The notes: a model not told the origin generated them from the sequence alone. A stretch of DNA of 64,000 nucleotides from Pedobacter cryotolerans (GCF_005116475.1 NZ_SWBO01000007.1:62001-126000); one strand, 5' to 3'; positions 9,591 to 19,259 are shown, numbered from the stretch's first letter. Numbers and translations: made by a program.

Positions 9591-9926
9591 TTACTTTTTA
9601 GGATCAATACCCATTTTCTCTGCAAAATGCGCACAATAATCACGCAAATCTTCTACAATATTTTCTTCGCCTGTGGCTTTTAAAAAGCTATCTCCCATGG
9701 TTTGTAAAGTTTCGTAGAAAAAGCGCTTCATCTCATCAACTGGCATATCTTTAGTCCATAAATCAATACGCATTGAGTTTTTATAGTTATGATCCCATAA
9801 AGCCAAAATCATAGATTTAACAGGCACCTGATCTTTAGTTTCGGCATCTGTACTTTCCCAAAGAATATTCTCTGGCATATTTTTATCGTCTAGCTCTACG
9901 GTAATTTTTATTTCTGCTGTTCTCAT
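9591..9926 (-). CDS. gldC: Gliding motility protein GldC
   Basis: A 111-residue cytoplasmic protein matching GldC over its full length: an N-terminal strand (TAEIKITVELDDKNMPENI), the segment KSMILALWDHNYKNSMRIDL, and a C-terminal helical part ending YCAHFAEKMGID. In Flavobacterium johnsoniae GldC aids gliding, but its biochemical role is unknown; it is also found in non-gliding Bacteroidota. It stands apart from gldA/F/G in this window. The 5' flank contains an 18-base tandem repeat. Confidence 0.9.
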   Translation of the reverse strand: MRTAEIKITVELDDKNMPENILWESTDAETKDQVPVKSMILALWDHNYKNSMRIDLWTKDMPVDEMKRFFYETLQTMGDSFLKATGEENIVEDLRDYCAHFAEKMGIDPKK

Positions 9927-9934
9927 TATAAAAG

Positions 9935-9983
9935 GATTTCACCGATTAAGATGATTTCACCGATTAAGATGATTTCACCGATT
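9935..9983. repeat. 18-base tandem repeat upstream of gldC
   Basis: Two complete units of gatttcaccgattaagat (9935-9952, 9953-9970) and a partial third to 9983. It starts nine bases upstream of the gldC ATG, so it lies inside the gldC leader or promoter region. Confidence 0.85.
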
Positions 9984-10065
9984 TCGGTCTAAATATATTT
10001 TTCGGTTGCAAATATGCTCATTTTACAAAGCAAATTTAAGCCCTCATCGTTTTACTTTTGTAATA

Positions 10066-10341
10066 TTAAAAATAATACTTTTTAAGTATTAAAAACAGGA
10101 TAACTGTTAAAGCAATAAATAACAGTTCTACAAACCAAATACGTTTTAAATCTTTAAAAATAAATCTAAAAATCATATCGGTAATAAAAGCAACCAGCAC
10201 CATTCCGCCAAAAATTACTTTGTAAAACACGCTAAAATCAACATGGCCCCTATTTTTATCCGTTTGAAAAAATGATATGATAAAAAATGCCAGAGCTAGT
10301 GCAGCAACAATATTTAATGGCGTTATTCTTAGCTTTTTCAT
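10066..10341 (-). CDS. Small three-helix membrane protein, unknown
   Basis: 91 residues with three hydrophobic helices (about 8-23, 38-58 and 68-87) and basic termini. No catalytic motif is visible and I do not recognise a named family. It starts 39 bases downstream of the DEAD-box helicase stop on the same strand, so it could be co-transcribed with it. Confidence 0.65.
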   Translation of the reverse strand: MKKLRITPLNIVAALALAFFIISFFQTDKNRGHVDFSVFYKVIFGGMVLVAFITDMIFRFIFKDLKRIWFVELLFIALTVILFLILKKYYF

Positions 10342-10380
10342 TCCTATACAACGATCTTTTTAATCCTAAAATCCTGATCT

Positions 10381-11724
10381 TTATTTCTTCTTATCAAAAC
10401 GTTTTTTATTCTTAAATACTTTTGTTTTATGCGCCTTGTTTCTAGCTTTCTCTCTTTCACGTTCCTCTATCTGCTTGGCATTTTTCTTTTCGTGGAAAGC
10501 ACCTTTAAAATCAGGGTCATCTTTACGTTTCTGTAAATCTATTTCTTTTGCAATTTGCTGTTTTTCATCATAACCTGTTTCTTCAATAAAAACACCTTCT
10601 GGTATAGGCTCAACATTTATAAACTGGCGAGTTAACTTTTCAATCTTACGGACGTAATATTTTTCAGCTTCTGTACAAAAAGTTATGGCATCGCCTTTAG
10701 CAAAAGCTCTTCCAGTCCTACCAATTCTGTGTACATAATCTTCAATAATAATGGGCACATCAAAATTAATTACATGGCTAACCTCTGTTACATCAATTCC
10801 TCTACTTGCCACATCTGTAGCCACCAAAACTCTAATATTTCCTTCCTTAAAGCTATTAATTGAGTTTATTCTTGTATTCTGACCTTTATTAGCGTGAATA
10901 ACACGAACACTTTCTTCTCCAAATTTTCGCACCACGTAACTAAAAATATTATCAGCCACTGCTTTGGTTTTACAGAAAATAATTAACCTATTAAACACTT
11001 CAACATCCTTCAGCAAATGCTGTAAAAGATTAATTTTAGTTTTAAAATTTGGCACTTCATACAAAACCTGCGTAACCGTTTGTGCAGGTGTTGCTTGCTC
11101 AGAAGCCTCAATAACTGTTGGATGTTTCAAGAAATCTCCGGCAATTTTTTGCACTAAATCGCTCATTGTGGCAGAGAAAAGTAAGTTTTGACGTTTACGA
11201 GGCACCACTTCCAAAATCCTATGGATTGAGCCAATAAAGCCCATATCCATCATTTTATCAGCCTCATCTAACACCAAAAACTGCAAATATTTGGTGTTAA
11301 TTTCTCCTGATAGGTAAATGTCTAAAAACCTGCCTGGCGTTGCAATAATAATATCAACCCCAGCTTTTATCTGTTCTTTTTGCGCTTTCGGACCAATACC
11401 GCCAAAAATAACCACTGAACGTAAATCTGTATAAACAGAAAAACGCTTCACTTCCTCTGCAATTTGCATGGCCAATTCACGTGTAGGTGCTAAAATTAAT
11501 GCCCTTGCAGCATCGCCTTGCGCATATTTCAACTTCATTAACATTGGCAAAACGTAGGCAGCTGTTTTACCAGTTCCAGTTTCGGCAATGCCACAAATAT
11601 CCTGACCAGATAAAACTGGTGCAATTGCTTTTTCTTGTATTGGCGTGGCAACAGTGTAACCAGCATCGGCAACTGCGTTTAATATTTGCCTATTTAAATT
11701 AAATTCTTCGAACGATTTTGCCAT
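10381..11724 (-). CDS. DEAD-box ATP-dependent RNA helicase
   Basis: RecA-like helicase for RNA remodelling (ribosome assembly or cold adaptation in relatives such as RhlE). I chose the ATG at 11724 (MAKSFEEFNLN); the frame opens three codons earlier. Motifs in order: Q motif (TPIQEKAI, about 27), Walker A AETGTGKT (about 47-54), PTRELAMQ, VLDEADKM (DEAD), SAT, ATDVASRGID and HRIGRTGR. The last 60 residues are a lysine/arginine-rich tail ending KNKKRFDKKK, likely for RNA binding. 447 residues is normal for a RhlE-like enzyme. Confidence 0.93.
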   Translation of the reverse strand: MAKSFEEFNLNRQILNAVADAGYTVATPIQEKAIAPVLSGQDICGIAETGTGKTAAYVLPMLMKLKYAQGDAARALILAPTRELAMQIAEEVKRFSVYTDLRSVVIFGGIGPKAQKEQIKAGVDIIIATPGRFLDIYLSGEINTKYLQFLVLDEADKMMDMGFIGSIHRILEVVPRKRQNLLFSATMSDLVQKIAGDFLKHPTVIEASEQATPAQTVTQVLYEVPNFKTKINLLQHLLKDVEVFNRLIIFCKTKAVADNIFSYVVRKFGEESVRVIHANKGQNTRINSINSFKEGNIRVLVATDVASRGIDVTEVSHVINFDVPIIIEDYVHRIGRTGRAFAKGDAITFCTEAEKYYVRKIEKLTRQFINVEPIPEGVFIEETGYDEKQQIAKEIDLQKRKDDPDFKGAFHEKKNAKQIEEREREKARNKAHKTKVFKNKKRFDKKK

Positions 11725-11862
11725 AGCGCACAAAGATAGCTTTTTTAAGCTGAAAGCTTAAAAGACTAAAGAACACAGCTTAAAGCCGAATTATATAAGT
11801 AAAGCAAAGTCCCCTTTAGGCGATTTAGGGGTAAAGCAAATTAAGTGCTAATCGGTTGCGAT

Positions 11863-11924
11863 AGTCCTGCCCTCGCTGCAATCCCCGAAGAAAAATCGGG
11901 GGATTTTCGCTAAGTCAGGTTTAG
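11863..11924 (+). repeat. Dispersed palindromic repeat, copy B
   Basis: Left arm agtcctgccctcgctgcaat, core ccccgaagaaaaatcgggg (a compact hairpin), right arm ggattttcgctaagtcaggt ttag. This is the shortest-core version of the family and shows the outer arms most clearly. Confidence 0.75.
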
Positions 11925-11982
11925 AGAACAAAAGCTTGTACTACTATCAGCGGCTAAAGCCAAAAATGTAAAACCTACAGTC

Positions 11983-12267
11983 CGTTGGCTGAAGCCAACG
12001 GCAATGAACAAATAGTTATTAAGAACGCAACTAACGGCACTTTTATGAACTCAAGATGTTCTTTGAATAGAGCTAAATCTTAATTTATGCAAAATCAAAA
12101 TCTAGTATTCATTGCCGCAAGATCTTCTTTGAATAAAGCTAAATCTTTAATTTATGTAAAATCAAAATCTAGTATTCATTGCCGCAAGATCTTCTTTGAA
12201 TAAAGCTAAATCTTTAATTTATGTAAAATCAAAATCTAGTATTCATTGCCGTTGGCTTCAGCCAACG
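11983..12267. repeat. Element with 26-bp inverted ends enclosing three 67-bp tandem repeats
   Basis: The ends 11983-12008 and 12242-12267 are perfect inverted copies, each also containing the palindrome cgttggctgaagccaacg. Inside are three head-to-tail units at 12052-12117 (66 bases), 12118-12184 and 12185-12251 (67 bases each), the last two identical and the first slightly diverged. Each unit ends with tattcattgccg, the same word that opens the right end. No start-to-stop frame of note is present. A weaker outer inverted pair (ggctaaagcc near 11952, ggctttagcc near 12289) surrounds it. Confidence 0.8.
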
Positions 12268-12383
12268 TCTAAGAAACAGAATACAATTGGCTTTAGCCAC
12301 ATTTAACTTTATCAAAGTAATTTGGGGTGTACTAAAACTTCCCGACATTCGGACTTTCCGACTCTAATTCCTACCTTTACCAA

Positions 12384-13718
12384 ATGAATACTTACCTCAT
12401 AAAAGGCGCTACTTTAGTAAACGAAGGACAGCAATTTATAGCTGATGTTTTAGTTAAAAACGGTTTAATTGAGAAAATTGGGCAATCGCTTTCTGCTCCA
12501 GAAGCACAAGAAATTAATGCCGAAGGCCTTTACCTTTTACCAGGAATGATAGACGACCAAGTTCATTTTCGTGAGCCTGGCTTAACCCATAAAGCAGATA
12601 TTTTTACAGAAAGTATGGCTGCCGTTGCTGGTGGTATTACTTCTTTTATGGAGATGCCAAACACAGTTCCGAATACTTTAACGCAAGATCTATTAGCAGA
12701 TAAGTATCAAATTGCGGCAGAAACATCATTGGCTAACTATTCGTTTTATATGGGTGCTAGTAATGATAATATTGAAGAAGTTTTAAAAACCGACCCAAAA
12801 AACGTGTGTGGCATTAAGGTTTTTATGGGTTCATCAACCGGCAATATGTTGGTTGATAATGAAAAAACACTAGAAAATATTTTCAGTAAAGCACCAATAT
12901 TGGTAGCTACGCATTGTGAAGATGAAGCAACAATTAGGGAAAACTTAGCCAAGTTTACAGCACAATATGGCGAAGATTTAACAATAGATATGCATCCGTT
13001 AATTCGTAGTGCAGAAGCTTGTTATAAATCATCATCATTAGCGGTTGAGTTAGCTAAACGTTACCAAACTCGTTTACATATTCTACATATTTCAACCGCG
13101 AAAGAAATTGCTTTATTTGATAATACCATTGCATTAAAAGACAAAAAAATAACTGCCGAAGCTTGTGTGCATCACCTTTGGTTTAACGACCAAGATTATG
13201 CAACTAAAGGAAACTTTATAAAATGGAACCCTGCAGTTAAAACCGCTGCAGACCAAGCTGGAATTTTAGCTGGCGTTTTAGCAGACCATATAGATGTAAT
13301 TGCAACCGACCATGCGCCACACACTTTAGCAGAAAAGCAGCAGTCTTATTCGCTAGCGCCATCTGGCGGACCGTTAGTGCAACACGCTTTACCAGCATTG
13401 TTGGAAATGCATTTGCAAGGCAAAATTTCTTTAGAAAAAATCGTTGAGAAAACAGCGCATAACTTAGCTATTTGTTTTGATATAGAAAAACGTGGATTTA
13501 TTAGAGAAGGTTATTGGGCAGATTTGGTTTTGGTAAACTTAAACGACCCTTTTAAAGTAACACCAGTAAATATTTTTTACAAATGCGGTTGGAGCCCATT
13601 TGATGGAGAAACTTTTCAAGCAAGCATAACCCACACTTTCGTGTCTGGAAATTTGGCTTATAAAAACGGTAAATTTGTAACTAGTGAGATTGGCAAGAGG
13701 TTGAGCTTTACTAGATAA
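12384..13718 (+). CDS. pyrC: Dihydroorotase, class I-like
   Basis: Pyrimidine biosynthesis: cyclises N-carbamoyl-aspartate to dihydroorotate. A 444-residue amidohydrolase. Metal-site motifs: GMIDDQVHFREPG (residues 54-66), carboxylated-Lys candidate in GIKVFMGSS (about 145), THCEDE (about 177), HILHIST (about 232) and the catalytic Asp in ATDHAPH (about 311). The first position of the usual HxH pair is Gln59, with only His61 kept; I recall the same DDQVH form from other Bacteroidota enzymes. C-terminal beta domain complete. No other pyrimidine gene is adjacent. Confidence 0.9.
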   Translation: MNTYLIKGATLVNEGQQFIADVLVKNGLIEKIGQSLSAPEAQEINAEGLYLLPGMIDDQVHFREPGLTHKADIFTESMAAVAGGITSFMEMPNTVPNTLTQDLLADKYQIAAETSLANYSFYMGASNDNIEEVLKTDPKNVCGIKVFMGSSTGNMLVDNEKTLENIFSKAPILVATHCEDEATIRENLAKFTAQYGEDLTIDMHPLIRSAEACYKSSSLAVELAKRYQTRLHILHISTAKEIALFDNTIALKDKKITAEACVHHLWFNDQDYATKGNFIKWNPAVKTAADQAGILAGVLADHIDVIATDHAPHTLAEKQQSYSLAPSGGPLVQHALPALLEMHLQGKISLEKIVEKTAHNLAICFDIEKRGFIREGYWADLVLVNLNDPFKVTPVNIFYKCGWSPFDGETFQASITHTFVSGNLAYKNGKFVTSEIGKRLSFTR

Positions 13719-13731
13719 TTGATTATATTTG
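13701..13731 (+). promoter_or_regulatory. Promoter for the DUF2281-DUF3810 pair
   Basis: A -33 TTG (13701-13703) and a -7 box TATATTTG (13724-13731) are separated by 20 bases, matching the Bacteroidota promoter pattern. The box is 21 bases before the DUF2281 start codon and overlaps the end of pyrC, suggesting a separate start of transcription. Confidence 0.55.
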
Positions 13732-13752
13732 TTTAGTTAGCAGCAAATTAAG

Positions 13753-14016
13753 ATGACAGATTTACAATTATATTCAGAAATTTCTTCACTTCCCTCTGAT
13801 TTAAAACAGGAAGTTTCTGACTTTGTTGCCTTTTTAAAGCAAAAGTCAAAAAGAAAAGAAAAATCTTCTGATGCGGTCAACAATGTTGAAGAGCCTTCGG
13901 TTGATTATAATTTTAAAATTTCTGATATTTTATTAACTGGACCCGTTTTTTCTGAAGAGCAAGTTCAAAAAATTGAGCAGACTAGAAAATCTATAAATGA
14001 ATGGCGGACCAAATGA
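13753..14016 (+). CDS. DUF2281-type small protein
   Basis: 87 residues. The N-terminal 35 residues (TDLQLYSEISSLPSDLKQEV, then a SDFVAFLKQK helix) match DUF2281, a VapB-like antitoxin-related fold; a charged linker and a second helical part follow. No toxin gene of the PIN type follows, so it may be an orphan. It ends 21 bases before the DUF3810 gene and shares its promoter. Confidence 0.7.
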   Translation: MTDLQLYSEISSLPSDLKQEVSDFVAFLKQKSKRKEKSSDAVNNVEEPSVDYNFKISDILLTGPVFSEEQVQKIEQTRKSINEWRTK

Positions 14017-14037
14017 TAATGAATTCTATTTAGCAAG

Positions 14038-15117
14038 ATGAATTCAAAATCTATATTTAAACAATTCATTATATTATCTATCACAACCTTAATTATCTTC
14101 CTATTTGGTTTATTCCCTCAAATAGTTCTAAATATTTATTCAAAGGGTTTATATCCAATTATCTCTTCTGTTTTAAGATGGATTTCTTCATTACTTCCTT
14201 TTGCAATAGGAGACATTTTATATGCAGTAATAATTGTCTTTCTATTAAGACTAATCTTCAAATTCTTTATAAGAATTAAAAAAAATGGATGGCAAAAAAC
14301 CGATAAAATCATTATCCCTATTTACATCCTAAACACCCTTCTGATTTTTTACATCAGTTTTAAATTACTTTGGGGATTAAATTACGCTCGCCCAAGTATT
14401 AGCAAGCAGTTAAACATTAGCGACGAAAAATATACGGTAAAAGAATTGCAATTGTTAGCTAATTACTTTATCGAAAAAACCAATAAATTACAACCTCAAA
14501 TATCACAAAATCTAAACTATAACATTAAACAACTACAACTAAAAGCAGTTATCGATTATCAAAACGCTGCAAAAGAAAACCCGTTTTTTAAATACAATCA
14601 GCCTTCTGTTAAACCTGTAATTAATGGCTGGCTCATAAGTAAAATAGGTATCGAGGGCTATTACAATCCATTAAGTGGCGAAGCCAATGTAAATATGAAG
14701 TTGCCTGCTTGGGTTTTACCATTTGTAACCTGTCACGAAATTGCCCATCAATTAGGGGTTGCAAAAGAAGATGAAGCTAATTTAGTGGCATATTTGGTAG
14801 GCGTAAAAAGCAATGATGTTAATTTTCAATATTCCGTAAACTACAATATGCTGAGGTATATTTTGTTAGAAATCAGGATCAAATCCCCAGAAGATTACAT
14901 CGCCCTACGTACTAAAATTACTCCAGCAGTTTTGGCAAACTTTAAGGCAGAAAACGAATTTTGGGCTAAATATAACGGACAAATGTCTACTTATATGAGT
15001 ATAGCATTCGATAAATTTTTGAAATTTAACAACCAACCAAAAGGTATAGATAGCTACCAAGATATTGTAATTTGGTTGTGGAATATACACAAAGAAGAGT
15101 TAACAGTTGGCAATTAA
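14038..15117 (+). CDS. DUF3810 membrane metalloprotein
   Basis: 359 residues. Three N-terminal membrane helices (about 10-30, 42-75 and 92-112) precede a soluble domain with a zinc-peptidase signature: TCHEIAHQLG gives HExxH at about residue 235-239, and a downstream Glu lies in KEDEANLVAYL. This is characteristic of DUF3810. Peptidase activity is inferred from the motif only, and the substrate is unknown. The active-site domain follows the membrane part, so it probably lies outside the cytoplasm. Confidence 0.85.
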   Translation: MNSKSIFKQFIILSITTLIIFLFGLFPQIVLNIYSKGLYPIISSVLRWISSLLPFAIGDILYAVIIVFLLRLIFKFFIRIKKNGWQKTDKIIIPIYILNTLLIFYISFKLLWGLNYARPSISKQLNISDEKYTVKELQLLANYFIEKTNKLQPQISQNLNYNIKQLQLKAVIDYQNAAKENPFFKYNQPSVKPVINGWLISKIGIEGYYNPLSGEANVNMKLPAWVLPFVTCHEIAHQLGVAKEDEANLVAYLVGVKSNDVNFQYSVNYNMLRYILLEIRIKSPEDYIALRTKITPAVLANFKAENEFWAKYNGQMSTYMSIAFDKFLKFNNQPKGIDSYQDIVIWLWNIHKEELTVGN

Positions 15118-15207
15118 CGGTTTCCAGTTTTGGGGGCAAATCTAGAAACTGCTTAAACTTAATGCCATAAAGCGGAAGCAACTGAAAATTGCAAACTGAA
15201 AACTGGG

Positions 15208-15789
15208 CTACCCGTGTATCGCTTCCTTTTTACCAAAATTTTTAATCAATTCGCCTTCAAATGCTAACCATTCTTTCCAGCGTTTATCAACATCAACATC
15301 TATTGTGTATTTACGAGCAAAGTTTAAAAAAGTAGTATAATGTGTAGCTTCAGAAACCATTAAATCGTGGTAAAATTGAGCTAATTCTACATCTTTAATA
15401 TTTTGAGACAAGGTTTTAAAACGTTCGCAACTTCTAGCTTCTATCATTGCAGCAAACAACAAGCGCTCAATAAAAGCATTATTACGTGAGCCATCTTTTT
15501 TGCAAAACTTCATTAACTGCCCAACATAATCATCTTTTCTTCCGCGACCTAAAGTATAACCTCTCTCTTTAATTATGTTTACCACTTGCTTAAAATGCTC
15601 CATTTCTTCCAATGCAATTAACGTTAGCTCATCAACTAAATCCTGATGTTCGCAATTATCCGCTATTAAATTAATCGCATTTATGGCAGCTTTTTGTTCA
15701 CACCAAGCATGATCGGTTAAAATCTCTTCTAAATTAGTTTCCGCAATGTTTGCCCAACGTGGGTCTGTTAATAATTTTAATCCTAACAT
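15208..15789 (-). CDS. miaE: tRNA-(ms2io6A)-hydroxylase MiaE
   Basis: Non-heme di-iron oxygenase that hydroxylates 2-methylthio-N6-isopentenyl-adenosine at position 37 of tRNA. 193 residues, a four-helix ferritin-like fold. Iron-ligand motifs are visible as EQKAA (first helix, about 31), EEMEHF (about 67), EARSCERF (about 120) and EATHY (about 150). The N-terminus MLGLKLLTDPRWANIAE is typical. It is a lone gene convergent with the DUF3810 gene; a TAATTTTG box lies 20 bases upstream. Confidence 0.93.
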   Translation of the reverse strand: MLGLKLLTDPRWANIAETNLEEILTDHAWCEQKAAINAINLIADNCEHQDLVDELTLIALEEMEHFKQVVNIIKERGYTLGRGRKDDYVGQLMKFCKKDGSRNNAFIERLLFAAMIEARSCERFKTLSQNIKDVELAQFYHDLMVSEATHYTTFLNFARKYTIDVDVDKRWKEWLAFEGELIKNFGKKEAIHG

Positions 15790-15809
15790 CTGTGCTTGTT
15801 GTTGATTTG

Positions 15810-15817
15810 CAAAATTA
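15810..15817 (-). promoter_or_regulatory. -7 promoter box for miaE
   Basis: TAATTTTG on the minus strand fits TAnnTTTG and ends 20 bases before the miaE ATG. No good -33 TTG is seen at standard spacing. Confidence 0.45.
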
Positions 15818-15863
15818 AAATAATTAAATTAGAAAAACAGTGTCATCCAAAATCGCTTTCGGC

Positions 15864-15919
15864 AGTCCCTCTTTTCGTTCCTGCCGATGTAAAATCGGCA
15901 TACACTTCAATAGGGTTTA
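15864..15919 (+). repeat. Dispersed palindromic repeat, copy C
   Basis: Left arm agtccctcttttcgttcc, core hairpin tgccgatgtaaaatcggca, right arm tacacttcaatagggttta. The right arm closely matches copy A (tttacacttcaatcaggttt). Confidence 0.65.
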
Positions 15920-16038
15920 TATTTTAAAGCCAGTAATTCTTGGCTACCTTTCCCTTCAATCGCCTTAAACTATTGCCAATCGAAATCATTTTAATTCTCG
16001 AGAGAAAAAAAACACTTATTTTGCATAAATTTTAGAAG

Positions 16039-17268
16039 ATGAGTGTAAAGAAATTATTAATTATTGGATTAGTTTGGCCTGAACCTACCTCATCAGCAGC
16101 CGGAACTAGAATGATTCAATTGATCGAATTATTTCTTGCCAATGATTATCAAATTACCTTTGCCTGTGCGGCAGCTAAAAGCGAATTCAGTTATAATTTG
16201 CAACAAATTGGCGTAAATGAACAATCTATTAAATTAAACGACCAAAGTTTTAACGATTTCATCATTTCATTAAACCCTCAAATCGTAATGTTCGATCGGT
16301 TTGTGATGGAAGAACAATATGGTTGGCGTGTGCAACAAGAATGCCCAGAAGCCATGACAATTTTAGATACCGAAGATTTACATTTCCTACGTAAAACACG
16401 CCAAAAAGCAATTAAAGAAGCATCAATATTAAAAAACGAAGATTTGTTTAACGATGATGCAAAAAGAGAAATTGCCTCCATTTTGCGTTGCGATTTATCG
16501 TTAATCATATCAGAACAAGAAATAAATATCCTTCAAAACCAGTTTAAAATTGATCCTTCTCTACTCCACTATCTTCCATTTTTAGAAGATGAAATAACAG
16601 CTACGGCAAACTGGCTCAGTTTCGAAGAACGGAAAGATTTTATCTTTATTGGTAATTTTTTGCACGAACCCAATTGGCAAACAGTACTTCATCTAAAAAT
16701 TAAAATTTGGCCACTTTTAAGTAAACTTTTACCACAAGCTAAGTTACATATTTATGGAGCCTACCCAAGTCAAAAAGTATTGCAATTGCATAACCCAAAA
16801 GAAAATTTTTATGTTGTAGGCAGAGCCGACGATGCAAAACAAACTATTGCAAAACACAGAATTTTATTGGCCCCTATCCTTTTTGGCGCAGGTGTAAAAG
16901 GCAAATTTATTGATGCTATGCATGTAGGAACGCCGTCTGTTACGACAACAATCGGTGCCGAAGCTATGAAAGGAAATTTAGATTGGAACGGTTATATTGA
17001 AGATGATGTAAATCAGTTCATATCCAAAGCTATTGAGCTTTACCAAAATAAAGCATTGTGGCTACAAGCTCAACAAAATGGTGTGAAAATTATTAACGAA
17101 CGTTTTAGCAAAAACAAATTTAGTCAATCGTTTATTCAGCAAATTGAAGTCTTATCTAAAAATTTAAAAACTCATCGGCAGCAAAACTTTGTTGGTCAAC
17201 TGTTGCATTACCACACCAATCAAAGCACAAAATACATGTCTTTGTGGATTGAGGAGAAGAACAAATGA
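16039..17268 (+). CDS. Glycosyltransferase, GT4-like
   Basis: 409 residues with a two-Rossmann-domain GT-B layout. The N-terminus (VKKLLIIGLVWPEPTSSAAG) is a typical acceptor-domain start. The C-terminal half carries FIGNFLHEPNW (about 204) and the donor-nucleotide loop LFGAGVKGKFIDAMHVGTP (about 288-306), in which the Lys and the acidic residue after it fit GT4 enzymes. No signal peptide, so it acts at the cytoplasmic face. No neighbouring polysaccharide genes indicate its product; donor and acceptor are unknown. Confidence 0.85.
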   Translation: MSVKKLLIIGLVWPEPTSSAAGTRMIQLIELFLANDYQITFACAAAKSEFSYNLQQIGVNEQSIKLNDQSFNDFIISLNPQIVMFDRFVMEEQYGWRVQQECPEAMTILDTEDLHFLRKTRQKAIKEASILKNEDLFNDDAKREIASILRCDLSLIISEQEINILQNQFKIDPSLLHYLPFLEDEITATANWLSFEERKDFIFIGNFLHEPNWQTVLHLKIKIWPLLSKLLPQAKLHIYGAYPSQKVLQLHNPKENFYVVGRADDAKQTIAKHRILLAPILFGAGVKGKFIDAMHVGTPSVTTTIGAEAMKGNLDWNGYIEDDVNQFISKAIELYQNKALWLQAQQNGVKIINERFSKNKFSQSFIQQIEVLSKNLKTHRQQNFVGQLLHYHTNQSTKYMSLWIEEKNK

Positions 17269-17384
17269 GTTGGCAGTTTGGAGTTTTCAGTTTTGATCGT
17301 ACAAAATCTTACAACTTTCAAACATCTTAATCTTCCAACTTTCTAACATTACAACATTCAAACAATTTTAAAACAACAATTGTG

Positions 17385-17392
17385 TAAATTTG
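17385..17392 (+). promoter_or_regulatory. -7 promoter box for hscA
   Basis: TAAATTTG fits TAnnTTTG and ends only seven bases before the hscA ATG, implying an almost leaderless transcript. No clear -33 element. Confidence 0.5.
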
Positions 17393-17399
17393 CGTTGTT

Positions 17400-19259
17400 A
17401 TGGCAAAAATATCCATCAACTTGGCAACAGGTTCATTTCAGAAGGAAGAAATTATAGTAGGTATAGATTTAGGCACTACCAATAGTTTGGTTGCATTTAT
17501 CAACCCAGATAAAAACCCGCAAGTAATTAACGATACTGGAAAAGGACTTTTAGTACCTTCTGTTGTGCATTTTAACGAACATGGAGATGCAGAAGTGGGT
17601 AATGAAGCTAAAGCTTTTTTAACTACAGATCCTGCAAACACCATCTTTTCGGTAAAACGATTATTAGGTCGCTCTTACAAAGATGTGGCCGCTCACCAAG
17701 ATATTTTTAGCTATAAAATTATTGATGATGATACTGATGCATTGGTGAAAATTAAAGCTGGAAACAGATTTTACACCCCAATTGAATTATCTGCAGAAAT
17801 TTTAAAAGAGCTAAAAGCTAGAGCAGAACACGCCTTAAAAACACCTGTAAATAGAGCAGTAATCACCGTTCCAGCTTATTTTAATGACAGCCAGCGCCAA
17901 GCCACTCGTGATGCTGGCAAGCTAGCCGGATTAGATGTTTTGCGTATTGTAAACGAACCAACCGCAGCAAGTTTAGCTTATGGAATTGGTTTAGACCCAA
18001 CACAACAAAAAACAATTGCAGTTTATGATTTAGGTGGCGGAACATTTGATGTTTCTATCTTACAAATTCAAAATGGCATATTTGAAGTTTTAGCCACAAA
18101 CGGCAATACGTTTTTAGGTGGCGATGATTTTGACAGAGCCATTTTAGATTTTTGGATAGCACAAAACAAACTTGATTTTGCAAGCATTGCGGCAGACAAT
18201 ATTTTAATGCAAACTTTGCGTTTACAAGCTGAAGCCGCTAAAAAAGCATTATCAAGTCAAAACTTGTACAATGAAAAAATTGGAGATATTTGGTGTACAC
18301 TAGACAAACAAACCTTTGAGCAATTGATTGCTGCTAAAGTTGAAGAAACAATAACTTGTTGTAAATTAGCATTAGCCGATGCAAATTTAACCATAGCAGA
18401 AATTGATGAAGTTGTTTTAGTTGGCGGCTCTACACGTACACCATTCGTTAAAAAAGCAGTTAGCGAATTTTTCAATCGCCAACCACACGATCAAATTAAT
18501 CCTGATGAAGTTGTAGCCTTAGGTGCAGCCATACAAGCTGATATTTTAGCAGGAAATCGTTCTGATATTTTATTGTTAGATGTTACTCCGCTTTCTTTAG
18601 GCATAGAAACCATGGGCGGCTTAATGGATGTAATTATTGCCCGCAATAGCAAAGTCCCTACAAAAGCTGGGAGACAATACACTACCTCGATAGATGGCCA
18701 AGTAAACATGAAAATTTCTGTTTACCAAGGCGAACGCGATTTGGTAAAAGAAAACAGAAAATTAGCAGAGTTTGATTTAAAAGGAATTCCGGCAATGCCT
18801 GCAGGCTTACCAAAGGTTGATATTAACTTTATGCTCAATGCTGATGGAATTTTAACCGTACAAGCAATTGAATTACGCTCTGGCGTAAAACAAGAAATTG
18901 ATGTAGTACCAAGTTACGGTTTAAGTGATGATACGGTAGAAAAAATGCTAATAGACAGTATTGAAAATGCCAAAAGCGATGTAGCACAACGTATGCTAAT
19001 TGAAGCCAGAAGCGAAGGCGAGCAATTGGTTTACACTGCTGAAAGATTTATTGCTAAAAACAGTCAGATTTTAACAGCAGAAGAAATTACAGCAACAAAT
19101 ATTTACATTATAGCTTTAAAAGATGCTTTAGCTCAAGGAGATAAAGATAACATCCTTAAAAAAGCAGACGAACTGAATGAATTTACCCGTCCGTTTGCAG
19201 AGCGTTTAATGGATATGGCTGTTGGCCAAGCCATGAAGGGTAAAAGTATTGATGAGTAA
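17400..19259 (+). CDS. hscA: Fe-S assembly chaperone HscA (Hsp70 family)
   Basis: Hsp70-class ATPase of 619 residues. Nucleotide-binding motifs: [14 protein letters not shown] (about 20-33), [14 protein letters not shown] (about 204) and [14 protein letters not shown] (about 339). A substrate-binding beta domain (from about 390, [14 protein letters not shown]) and a helical lid follow. Length, and a divergent lid without the DnaK C-terminal tail, fit the HscA branch that serves IscU. No hscB, iscU or fdx gene is adjacent here, so the HscA call over a generic DnaK-like protein rests on sequence style only. Confidence 0.85.
   Translation: MAKISINLATGSFQKEEIIVGIDLGTTNSLVAFINPDKNPQVINDTGKGLLVPSVVHFNEHGDAEVGNEAKAFLTTDPANTIFSVKRLLGRSYKDVAAHQDIFSYKIIDDDTDALVKIKAGNRFYTPIELSAEILKELKARAEHALKTPVNRAVITVPAYFNDSQRQATRDAGKLAGLDVLRIVNEPTAASLAYGIGLDPTQQKTIAVYDLGGGTFDVSILQIQNGIFEVLATNGNTFLGGDDFDRAILDFWIAQNKLDFASIAADNILMQTLRLQAEAAKKALSSQNLYNEKIGDIWCTLDKQTFEQLIAAKVEETITCCKLALADANLTIAEIDEVVLVGGSTRTPFVKKAVSEFFNRQPHDQINPDEVVALGAAIQADILAGNRSDILLLDVTPLSLGIETMGGLMDVIIARNSKVPTKAGRQYTTSIDGQVNMKISVYQGERDLVKENRKLAEFDLKGIPAMPAGLPKVDINFMLNADGILTVQAIELRSGVKQEIDVVPSYGLSDDTVEKMLIDSIENAKSDVAQRMLIEARSEGEQLVYTAERFIAKNSQILTAEEITATNIYIIALKDALAQGDKDNILKKADELNEFTRPFAERLMDMAVGQAMKGKSIDE

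Noticed and set aside
12052..12251. Possible CRISPR array because of three regular repeats
   Set aside because: The 67-base units are directly adjacent with no variable spacers, and no cas gene is present.
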